Shown here piece by piece: positions 1-5,556 of a stretch of DNA of 6,412 nucleotides (its first letter is position 1; each line of letters opens with the position of its first letter). This DNA comes from Acidobacteriota bacterium (GTDB lineage: Bacteria; Acidobacteriota; UBA6911; RPQK01; DATIPO01): contig JANQFM010000160.1 of assembly GCA_028277865.1 (NCBI GenBank), positions 1 through 6,412 on the forward strand, read 5' to 3'. The position numbers and the translations under genes were made by a program. A model generated the notes under the pieces. It had not been told where the DNA came from. It did not search any database and worked only from the letters and a program-made list of their open reading frames with translations.

Positions 1-594
1 ACCTGGCAGGAACTTCTTCTCTTGATCGTAACGCTGGGAGAGTTCTTCTCCGCAACCCGCCACAACGTGCCGGTAGTGGCATTCGAGGCGATTGGTCAGC
101 AAGCGGCACAGTTTGTCCGCATCCACCCTGAATCCTTCCAATTGCAACGATGTGGCCCGTTGCTGCAAAGGCGACGGGAAGGACTTCTGATACAGGTTGA
201 TTCCAATGCCGATGATTGCCCACTGAATCTCTTCCTGAAAGGTTGAAAGCTCTGTCAAGATGCCGCAGACCTTTCGAGAGCCAATGTAAATGTCGTTAGG
301 GGGCTTGATCCTCAAATCGAGCCATCTGCCGCCGATCCCGCGAACAGAATCGACAACTGCCAGCGAGGCGATCTGCAGGAAGTAAGGCGCTTCGCGGGGG
401 TGCCAACCGGGGAAAACCAGATAGGAAACGTAAAGCCCGTGGCCGACTTCGGACAGCCAGCTCTTGCCCGCACGCCCTTTGCCTGCTGTCTGCTCCCCGG
501 CCCGAACCGCTCGAGGGACTCCGTCGCCGCTGAAGGCCTTCAGGTAATCATTGGTGGAAGTGACGCTGTCCAGGTATTCAAACCGATCAAACAC
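1..594 (-). CDS. birA: Biotin-[acetyl-CoA-carboxylase] ligase (BirA catalytic domain), 3' end cut by window edge
   Basis: Activates biotin as biotinyl-5'-AMP and transfers it to the acceptor lysine of biotin carboxyl carrier proteins, in the cytoplasm. Reading back from a GTG at 594, 198 codons stay open to the window edge. Family motifs appear in order: STN (residues 13-15), the biotinyl-AMP loop GKGRAGKSW (38-46), GHGLYVS (51-57), KPPNDI (97-102), RKVCGILTE (107-115, with the lysine expected at the active site) and GIGIN (129-133). The small C-terminal SH3-like domain lies beyond the window. An in-frame TAA at 601-603 forces the GTG start, so there is no N-terminal helix-turn-helix: this is a ligase, not a biotin repressor. 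The Shine-Dalgarno is poor; a 10-bp palindrome GGAAGCTTCC (604-613) lies just upstream. KPPND replaces the commoner KWPND. The family assignment is secure. Confidence 0.95.
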   Translation of the reverse strand, partial: MFDRFEYLDSVTSTNDYLKAFSGDGVPRAVRAGEQTAGKGRAGKSWLSEVGHGLYVSYLVFPGWHPREAPYFLQIASLAVVDSVRGIGGRWLDLRIKPPNDIYIGSRKVCGILTELSTFQEEIQWAIIGIGINLYQKSFPSPLQQRATSLQLEGFRVDADKLCRLLTNRLECHYRHVVAGCGEELSQRYDQEKKFLPG

Positions 595-636
595 GGGGCT
601 TTAGGAAGCTTCCATCTTTTGCGTACTTTGGACGAT

Positions 637-678
637 ACTGCCAACTGCCAACTGACAACTGACAACTGCCTACTGCCC
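637..678. repeat. Six tandem 7-bp units, consensus ACTGMCA
   Basis: On the plus strand six consecutive heptamers begin at 637, 644, 651, 658, 665 and 672: ACTGCCA, ACTGCCA, ACTGACA, ACTGACA, ACTGCCT, ACTGCCC. The array fills half of the spacer between the response-regulator gene and birA and runs into the regulator's stop codon (670-672) and last two codons. The same unit recurs twice, on the other strand, upstream of the PASTA gene. It looks like a short tandem repeat family prone to slippage; no function can be read from it. Confidence 0.85.
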
Positions 679-1422
679 CTTCTCTTCCTGCAGGATGGCG
701 CGGATAACGTCGGGGAGTTTTTCGGAGAGCTTGCTCATGACGAGTTCAACCTGGTCATCCTCGGCGGCGGAGGCGGCGACCGGCGGAGGCGCTTCGGCTG
801 GAGCCGCCTCGACCACCGGCTCTTGCTGGGGCTCGGTGAGCTCCGGCTCTTCAAGCGGCACCTCCAGGGGCATGATCACGTCGCGCCTGATCAGTGCCGG
901 GGCAGCCTCGCACTGATAGACCTTGAGAGGGAAGACAACTTGCTGGGTTCCTTCGGCCAGAGGGACATCGAAAAGCATTCCGGAACTCCTTTCTCCCAGC
1001 CCCGAGAGTAGCACGGCAGGCGGACCATCGGCGGTTTGCTGCGGGGGCTCGGGCTGATCCGCGCCGGTCAGGCGCCGCACCAGATCGACCAGATTGTGAG
1101 GTTCGATGGGCTTGGTCAGCCGACTGTGGTAGCCCACTTCCTCCGCCATCTGCATATCGAAGGGATCGAACCGGCCCACCATCAGGATCACCGGAACCCT
1201 GGCAATGCTGCCGTCGGAATGGACTTGGCGGCACAACTCGTATCCGTTGACCGTCGGCAAGGACACGTCGGCCAACACCAAGTCGACCGGGTTGCCGCGC
1301 AAGTAGTCCAGTGCGGATGCGCCGTCATCAAACGAGACAATCTCGACGTTTTCTTCAGCAAAGGAAAGCTCGACGACTCGCCTGCTGGTGGGATGATGAT
1401 CGGCTAATAGAATTCGGGGCAT
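670..1422 (-). CDS. Response regulator: receiver domain, Pro/Ala/Glu-rich linker, C-terminal helix
   Basis: 250 residues from the ATG at 1422, where the receiver fold begins (PRILLADHH). An in-frame GTG at 1467 would add 15 residues with no domain content. Residues 1-120 form a CheY-like receiver: D8 in the acidic pocket, probable phosphoacceptor D52 (LVLADVSLP) and conserved K104 (LTKP). It is non-canonical: the second acidic residue is H9, the switch Thr/Ser is V82 (VILMVG) and the switch aromatic position is R101. Residues 121-222 are mostly low-complexity and rich in Pro, Glu and Ala. Residues 224-247 form a predicted amphipathic helix (VELVMSKLSEKLPDVIRAIL). No DNA-binding or enzymatic output domain is visible, so it probably acts through protein contacts. 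No sensor kinase is nearby. No clear ribosome binding site precedes the ATG; a terminator-like hairpin ends 8 bases upstream. The specific pathway is unknown. Confidence 0.88.
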   Translation of the reverse strand: MPRILLADHHPTSRRVVELSFAEENVEIVSFDDGASALDYLRGNPVDLVLADVSLPTVNGYELCRQVHSDGSIARVPVILMVGRFDPFDMQMAEEVGYHSRLTKPIEPHNLVDLVRRLTGADQPEPPQQTADGPPAVLLSGLGERSSGMLFDVPLAEGTQQVVFPLKVYQCEAAPALIRRDVIMPLEVPLEEPELTEPQQEPVVEAAPAEAPPPVAASAAEDDQVELVMSKLSEKLPDVIRAILQEEKGQ

Positions 1423-1430
1423 GGCAATTG

Positions 1431-1475
1431 AAAAAAGCCGCCCGAACCGCCCGGATGCATTTTGCACAGGCGGCT
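1431..1475 (-). terminator. Probable Rho-independent terminator or attenuator after the BamD-like gene
   Basis: On the minus strand AGCCGCC (1475-1469) pairs with GGCGGCT (1442-1436), and the T-run continues to 1431. The loop holds a smaller hairpin TGCA-AAA-TGCA (1466-1456), and CCGCC (plus-strand 1447-1451) offers an alternative partner for GGCGG (1469-1473). It lies 53 to 97 bases past the BamD-like stop. The T-run ends 8 bases before the response-regulator ATG, so it either ends the upstream transcript or attenuates the downstream gene. The 26-base loop is long for a classical terminator. Confidence 0.5.
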
Positions 1476-1527
1476 CAGCCGGCTCAATGGCTTTTCGAAT
1501 CCCATTTCGACAGGCCGGCGAGATTCT

Positions 1528-2586
1528 TTACCGGTTTCCCTGCTTCTCGTTCTTGCCCTTGTTCTTTTTGGCCTTCTCTTGGCCGTTGGTTCCGCTGCCA
1601 GCGGCTTGGTCCTCGGCGCCGACTCCCGCCAAGGCAGCTCGCATGGCCCTTTCTTCGGCGCGCTTTTTGGCGACCTCGTAAAGATCTTCCCGGCCGGAAA
1701 AGATATCCCTAAGCAGGCGCATGGGATTCATAAAGGATCCGTTGTCGTCCTTGGGGGGCAGATTGGACATGCGCCGCTCCACCTCCCCCGGATTGGGCTC
1801 GGGGACGGGTTTTTCCAGCAGGATCAGCTTTTCCTTGGCGTCGTTGTAGTAGGGGCTGAAGGGAAAGCCCTCCACCAGGTTGGAATAGTAGACCGAGGCC
1901 TCTTCGGGGCGATCCAAGGCCAGCAGCACTTCGCCCAGACGGTAGAAGGTCTTGTCCAGCTGGCTGAACTCGGGGAATTTGTCGACCACCTCTTTGAAGC
2001 GGCTTTCGGCGGCAAGCAGGCTCTTCTTCTTGTTGTAGAATTCGGCAATCCCCTGAACGCCCTTGGCCTGATTCTCTTCAACTTCCCTCAAGGCTTCGGA
2101 TGCGACGGGGTACAGCTCGCTGTCGGGGTAATCGCGGTGGAACTTCTTCAGTTCGGTGGCGGCCTTGCGGGTATAGGTCGGATCGCGGTCGGGCGCGTTC
2201 ATGAGCTTGAAGTTCACGGCACAGACCTTGAGCTGGGCGTCGTCGGCCATTTCGTGGGTGGGGAAGTAGATGATGAAATCCTTGTACTGGCTTTCCGCCT
2301 GGAGCAGGTTTTCGGTGCCCCCCTCGCGGTAGAAGGAGTCGGCAATGGCGATGTAGGCGTTGGGGGTGTATTCGCTGTCAGGATAGGTGTTGATCAGGGT
2401 CTGCAAAGACAGCCGCGCCTTGATGAACTGGTTCTTGCGCAGGTACTCCATGCCGTTTTCGTAGAGGGTCTTATCGGGGGCGACGGCCTCATCCTGCAAG
2501 TTGGAGCTTTTTTGCCCGCATGAAGTCAGCAACAAAACAGCTGCTGCCAAGAGCAGGCTGACCAGAGTCTTGTTTATGGCTCTCAT
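1528..2586 (-). CDS. bamD: BamD-like outer membrane assembly lipoprotein with TPR repeats
   Basis: Predicted lipoprotein of the BAM complex, which folds beta-barrel proteins into the outer membrane. From the ATG at 2586 it has 352 residues; an in-frame GTG at 2601 would add five. The ATG is preferred because GAGAG lies 8 bases upstream and the signal peptide then starts MRAINK. Residues 7-20 are hydrophobic and end in lipobox LTSC, with lipidated Cys23. TPR-like helices follow: 40-75 (LYENGMEYLRKNQFIKARLS), 76-112, and 117-155 with the BamD-like DRDPTYTRKAATELKKF. Two further TPR-like units occupy about 164-207 and 211-255. Proteobacterial BamD is near 245 residues, so about 100 residues here are extra. 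The C-terminus (303-352) is charged and ends in a Lys/Asn/Gly-rich tail, probably disordered. It starts 53 bases after the rpe stop. A generic TPR lipoprotein is the alternative; the DRDP segment favours BamD. Confidence 0.85.
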   Translation of the reverse strand: MRAINKTLVSLLLAAAVLLLTSCGQKSSNLQDEAVAPDKTLYENGMEYLRKNQFIKARLSLQTLINTYPDSEYTPNAYIAIADSFYREGGTENLLQAESQYKDFIIYFPTHEMADDAQLKVCAVNFKLMNAPDRDPTYTRKAATELKKFHRDYPDSELYPVASEALREVEENQAKGVQGIAEFYNKKKSLLAAESRFKEVVDKFPEFSQLDKTFYRLGEVLLALDRPEEASVYYSNLVEGFPFSPYYNDAKEKLILLEKPVPEPNPGEVERRMSNLPPKDDNGSFMNPMRLLRDIFSGREDLYEVAKKRAEERAMRAALAGVGAEDQAAGSGTNGQEKAKKNKGKNEKQGNR

Positions 2587-2639
2587 GATGTTTTCTCTCA
2601 CTGTTTTCAGGGCTCTTCAAGGCCACTGGTTGTGTGCCT

Positions 2640-3311
2640 TCAAGAACAGACCGCCGCTTGGGCGGCCGCTTGCTGCATCGTTTGGAAAGTCCTCAAAGGA
2701 TCCTCCGAACCGAAGATCGCCGAGCCGGAGACGACCCAGTCCACTCCGGCCTCCACGGCTTGAGCCACGTTGTGCGGCCCCATCCCGCCGTCGATCTCGA
2801 TTCTCAGGTCCAACCCGCGCTCGTTCGACATACTCCGCAATTTTCTCACTTTTTCGAAGCTATAGGAAATGAACTTCTGTGCTGCAAAGCCGGGATTGAC
2901 CGACATGATGAGGACAAAGTCGCAGCGGGGCAGGATGTCTTCCAGAACCGAAACGGGCGTATGCGGATTCAAAACGACTCCCGGCTTGGCGCCTTTTTCC
3001 CGGATACGCATCAATAGACGGTCCAGATGACGAACTGTCTCATAATGAACGCTCACCATGTCGGCGCCGGCATCCACATAGGCTTCGGCCATCTCATCGG
3101 GGTTGGAGATCATCAAGTGAACGTCGATGTGCAGCCGGGTCATCTTGCGCAAGGAGGCCAGCACCGGGATTCCCACCGTCAAGTTGGGGACGAAGTGCCC
3201 GTCCATGACGTCAAAATGGAGCATGCGGGCTCCGGCCTCTTCCATGGCTTGGACGTCCCGGCCCAGGTGGGCAAAGTCGGCCGACAGGATGGAAGGAGCG
3301 ATCTGAGGCAT
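2640..3311 (-). CDS. rpe: Ribulose-phosphate 3-epimerase
   Basis: Interconverts D-ribulose 5-phosphate and D-xylulose 5-phosphate in the pentose phosphate (or Calvin) pathway; cytoplasmic TIM barrel. 223 residues, the usual length. Signature elements in order: APSILSADF (5-13), HFDVMDGHFVPNLTVG (32-47), DVHLMI (63-68), KPGVVLNPHTP (109-119), MSVNPGF (136-142), EIDGGM (172-177) and VSGSAIF (194-200). The metal-binding set expected for the family is present: H32, D34, H65 and D174. One deviation is NPGFAAQ (139-145) in place of the near-invariant NPGFGGQ. The ATG overlaps the PASTA stop by one base (TGATG) and is preceded by a strong Shine-Dalgarno, so translation of the two genes is probably coupled. 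Confidence 0.97.
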   Translation of the reverse strand: MPQIAPSILSADFAHLGRDVQAMEEAGARMLHFDVMDGHFVPNLTVGIPVLASLRKMTRLHIDVHLMISNPDEMAEAYVDAGADMVSVHYETVRHLDRLLMRIREKGAKPGVVLNPHTPVSVLEDILPRCDFVLIMSVNPGFAAQKFISYSFEKVRKLRSMSNERGLDLRIEIDGGMGPHNVAQAVEAGVDWVVSGSAIFGSEDPLRTFQTMQQAAAQAAVCS

Positions 3312-4093
3312 CAGCTTGCTACCTCCACGTGAATTTCATCCTTGTCTTCAAGCTTGCTGCCCGCTTCGGGAAACTGTCGGAGCACTGTCCCCCGGGCCTT
3401 GCCGGAGCCCTTTCGGTAACGGATGGTGGCCAGCCGGAATCCCCGCCTGTCAAAAAGCGAATAGACTTGGCCCAGCTTGCTGCCCACCACGTCCGGCATG
3501 AGATACCCAGTCGGTGCCCGGCGAGCCACCAACAGGTCGACTCTTGCGTCTCCCGATTCATGGATGCCGGGCGACGGATACTGCTGCAGCACCTGCGCGT
3601 CGCTCGATTCATCTTGCTGACTGCCTTCGCCGGGCGGCTGCCGGAGCAGGATTTCACTCACCGAACCCAGCTGGTATTCGGACTGAAGCAATTTGGCCCG
3701 TGCCACCCGAAGCGTACCGCCCACCAAGTTCGGAACCGGATGCTGACGTGCTCCCAGGCTCACGATCACCCGGACCTTGCGTCCGGCCTTGATGCGCCCT
3801 CCCGGTGCGGGGGACTGCGAAACGATGGCCTGCGCCGGCACCACGGCATCGTATCGGGTGGCCAGCACCTCCATTCCCAAGTCTGAGGAACTCAAAAGCG
3901 ACTCGGCGTCCTGCTGGCTCTTGCCCAGGATCTCGGGGACTGCGATTTCCGTTCCCTGCACGGCGAGTCGCATGCCCACCAGAGCGCTGAAAAGGCCGAC
4001 AGCCACCAGGATTGCGATCAGCAGGACAAACTTGGCCACCATCAAAAACTGCTGGCCCAATTGCTTGCCTGCCTTGACGTTCGCCTCAGACAT
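3311..4093 (-). CDS. Membrane-anchored protein with three PASTA domains
   Basis: 260 residues. A short polar N-terminus (1-16) is followed by one hydrophobic segment (about 17-42, FVLLIAILVAVGLFSALVG), then an exported region made almost wholly of PASTA repeats: about 47-113 (VPEILGKS to VIVSLG), 117-190 (HPVPNLVGG to LLVAR) and 196-259 (GYLMPDVVGS to IHVEVA). Each shows the family pattern: VP-(x)2-G near the start and a QxPxxG-type element later (QSPAPGG, QYPSPG, QFPEAGS). PASTA domains occur on penicillin-binding proteins and Ser/Thr kinases and bind peptidoglycan-like ligands in some of them. Here there is no kinase or transpeptidase domain, so a periplasmic cell-wall sensing or scaffolding role is inferred only. 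No good Shine-Dalgarno precedes the ATG. Its stop overlaps the rpe start by one base. Confidence 0.9.
   Translation of the reverse strand: MSEANVKAGKQLGQQFLMVAKFVLLIAILVAVGLFSALVGMRLAVQGTEIAVPEILGKSQQDAESLLSSSDLGMEVLATRYDAVVPAQAIVSQSPAPGGRIKAGRKVRVIVSLGARQHPVPNLVGGTLRVARAKLLQSEYQLGSVSEILLRQPPGEGSQQDESSDAQVLQQYPSPGIHESGDARVDLLVARRAPTGYLMPDVVGSKLGQVYSLFDRRGFRLATIRYRKGSGKARGTVLRQFPEAGSKLEDKDEIHVEVAS
3321..3326 (-). promoter_or_regulatory. Shine-Dalgarno of rpe inside the end of the PASTA gene
   Basis: GGAGGT on the minus strand, 9 bases before the rpe ATG, lies within the last codons of the PASTA gene. It is the strongest ribosome binding site in the window and fixes the rpe start at the TGATG overlap. 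Confidence 0.8.
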
Positions 4094-4107
4094 GTTCAGT
4101 TGTCAGT
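4094..4107 (-). repeat. Two copies of the ACTGACA heptamer upstream of the PASTA gene
   Basis: On the minus strand ACTGACA (4107-4101) is followed by ACTGAAC (4100-4094), directly against the PASTA ATG. It is the same 7-bp unit as in the array at 637-678, in the opposite orientation. It occupies the place where a Shine-Dalgarno would be expected. Confidence 0.5.
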
Positions 4108-4254
4108 CAAGAGTTTAACTTGCCGTTTAACTCCCTCTGCTTGGCCCTCTCGAGCCTGCCCTTCACAAGTTGCTGCTTTTGTGAAGTGCCAGGTGTCGGT
4201 GGAGCCGCTGGGTTGAGGTGACCGCCACCTCCAGGCGGTCAGTTTGATCACCAT
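4096..4254 (-). CDS. Small open frame of 52 codons between rsmB and the PASTA gene; doubtful
   Basis: An ATG at 4254 opens 52 codons ending in TGA at 4098-4096, two bases before the PASTA ATG. The predicted peptide starts MVIKLTAWRWRSPQPSG and resembles no family I recognise. It has no Shine-Dalgarno and spans two hairpins and the heptamer copies, which suggests untranslated spacer. Its stop next to the PASTA start would suit a leader peptide, the only reason to list it. Confidence 0.12.
   Translation of the reverse strand: MVIKLTAWRWRSPQPSGSTDTWHFTKAATCEGQAREGQAEGVKRQVKLLTDN
4113..4132. repeat. Direct repeat GTTTAACT, 12-bp period, upstream of the PASTA gene
   Basis: GTTTAACT occurs at 4113-4120 and again at 4125-4132, in the most AT-rich part of the rsmB-PASTA spacer. 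The centre lies about 30 bases from the PASTA start. A regulator-binding site or promoter element is possible, but no clear -35/-10 pair can be placed. Confidence 0.3.
4161..4186. other. Perfect 8-bp inverted repeat (hairpin) in the rsmB-PASTA spacer
   Basis: CTTCACAA (4161-4168) and TTGTGAAG (4179-4186) form an 8-bp stem with a 10-base loop. No T-run follows on either strand, so a classical Rho-independent terminator is unlikely. It could be an operator, an RNA processing site or an mRNA-stabilising hairpin. Confidence 0.45.
4215..4241. other. Two overlapping, mutually exclusive hairpins just past rsmB
   Basis: Stem A pairs TGACCGCC (4219-4226) with GGCGGTCA (4234-4241), 8 bp with a 7-base loop. 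Stem B pairs GAGGTG (4215-4220) with CACCTC (4226-4231), 6 bp with a 5-base loop. They share bases, so only one can form at a time. The pair begins 26 bases after the rsmB stop, where a terminator or mRNA 3'-end structure would sit, but there is no T-run. Confidence 0.45.
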
Positions 4255-4266
4255 AGCATAGGGGCT

Positions 4267-5556
4267 TCAAATGTGTCGAATTCGGGCTGCGTAGAAGCCT
4301 TGGCCATCGTGGCGCAGAGGGAAGCTGCGGAAGTCCTCGCAACAGCGTTTGGCGCTGGGCCGGCGGCTCAGGAATCCTTCCACGACCTGCTCGTTTTCTT
4401 CGGGTTCGGTCGAGCAGGTCGAGTAAAGCAGTTCGCCTCCCGGGCGAAGGGCTGCGAAGGCATTCTCGATGATCCGGCTCTGGCGCTGCTGCATGCGCTT
4501 GAATCCGTCCTCCTGAAACTTCCAGCGGATGTCGGGGTTGGAGGAAAGGGTTCCCAGCCCGCTGCAGGGGACATCCGCCAGCACGAAGTCGAAGGCGGCG
4601 CGAAAGATCGGCCCGCTGACCCAGTCGGCCACCGAATAGCTCAGGCCTTTCAAACGGTACAGGCGTGCGCGGCTGCGAACGCTCTGCAGGCGGGCGGGCA
4701 CCAGATCGGTGCAGTGCAGCCGGGCGCCTTTTTCCATTCGGGAGGCCAACACTAAGGCCTTGCCTCCCGGAGCGGAGCAGAAGTCCCCCAGGCACCGACG
4801 GCCTTCGATCGGCACCAGACAAGCCACCTTCTGGCTGGCCGCATCCATAAAAAAGCAGAACCCCTGCCGGTAGAGAGGATGCCGGGCCAGGCTGGAGGGG
4901 ACGACTAGGCAGTTGGGAAGATGGGGGTGGACCCGGTAGGCGATTCCCTCCTCTTGCAGTCGGCGGCAAAACCAGTCCAAGGAGGCCTTGCGGGGATTGA
5001 CCCACAAAAAGCCTTCGGGCAGCGAGTTGTTCTTTTCCAGCAGTCGAATGGCCAGCTCCGGACCCCAGCGTCGGCGGTAGCGGCGCACCAGCCATTGAGG
5101 ATGGCTCAAGCGGATGCTCAAGGATTGAACGGAGTCATCCTGAGGCAAATCGGGCGGCTTGCGGATCCACTGTCGGAGCAGGGCGTTGACGAAGGATGCC
5201 GCAGAACTTTTTCCCAGCCGCCGGCAAGCCTGGACAGCCTGGTGGACGGCGGCCCGATGGGGAATGCGCAAGAAGTCCATCTGGTAAAGAGCGGTTCGCA
5301 AGATCCACAGGACGGGACGGTCCAACTTTTGCAGAGGGCGTCGGGAAAGCTGTTGAATCTGGAAATCGAGGCGGCCTCGCCATCGTTCTGTCCCGTAAGC
5401 AATCTCCATGACCAGCCGCCGGTCGCGGAGGGGCAGGCCGACAAACTCGGGGTGGCTGCTCAAAGCGTCCAGCCGACAGCCGGGATGAGAAAGCTCCTCC
5501 AGCAGCCGTGCTGCAACCAGCCGTGCTTCAGAGCGGCGATTGGGGCGTTTCGGCAC
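4267..5556 (-). CDS. rsmB: 16S rRNA (cytosine-967-C5)-methyltransferase
   Basis: Uses S-adenosylmethionine to methylate C967 of 16S rRNA during small-subunit maturation. 429 residues, matching the family. Residues 8-132 form the NusB-like RNA-binding domain (LRDRRLVMEIAYGTERWRGR, 43-62; SSAASFVNALLRQW, 117-130). The Rossmann methyltransferase domain follows: SAM motif I LGDFCSAPGGKA (256-267), motif IV DVPCSGLGTLSSNPDIRW (328-345) with C331, and motif VI LLYSTCSTEPEEN (377-389) with C381. The two cysteines fit the RNA m5C mechanism, in which the motif VI cysteine attacks the base and the motif IV cysteine helps release the product. The start is GTG, overlapping the fmt TAG by one base (TAGTG), with GGGGGA just upstream, so translation is probably coupled to fmt. 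The other m5C methyltransferases (RsmF type) lack the NusB domain. Confidence 0.96.
   Translation of the reverse strand: MPKRPNRRSEARLVAARLLEELSHPGCRLDALSSHPEFVGLPLRDRRLVMEIAYGTERWRGRLDFQIQQLSRRPLQKLDRPVLWILRTALYQMDFLRIPHRAAVHQAVQACRRLGKSSAASFVNALLRQWIRKPPDLPQDDSVQSLSIRLSHPQWLVRRYRRRWGPELAIRLLEKNNSLPEGFLWVNPRKASLDWFCRRLQEEGIAYRVHPHLPNCLVVPSSLARHPLYRQGFCFFMDAASQKVACLVPIEGRRCLGDFCSAPGGKALVLASRMEKGARLHCTDLVPARLQSVRSRARLYRLKGLSYSVADWVSGPIFRAAFDFVLADVPCSGLGTLSSNPDIRWKFQEDGFKRMQQRQSRIIENAFAALRPGGELLYSTCSTEPEENEQVVEGFLSRRPSAKRCCEDFRSFPLRHDGQGFYAARIRHI

Noticed and set aside
637..678. CRISPR-like array
   Set aside because: Contiguous 7-bp units with no spacers; a simple tandem repeat.
400..1011. Plus-strand open frame of 203 codons
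   Set aside because: It spans antisense of birA, the heptamer array and antisense of the response regulator, crossing gene boundaries, with no recognisable motif.
1462..2523. Plus-strand open frame of 353 codons opposite the BamD-like gene
   Set aside because: It is the antisense of a clear lipoprotein/TPR gene; the translation is Val/Gly/Leu-rich with no domain, as expected from a GC-rich codon bias.
2619..2640. Weak inverted repeat AAGGC/GCCTT between rpe and the BamD-like gene
   Set aside because: Only 5 bp with a long loop and no T-run; not distinguishable from chance.
4094..4266. tRNA or small RNA gene in the rsmB-PASTA spacer
   Set aside because: The stems do not build a cloverleaf, no T-arm or CCA end is visible, and no promoter or terminator frames a transcript.
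4163..5095. Minus-strand frame of 310 codons overlapping rsmB in another phase
   Set aside because: Pro/Arg/Gly/Ser-rich shadow of rsmB; rsmB in the other frame has every family motif.
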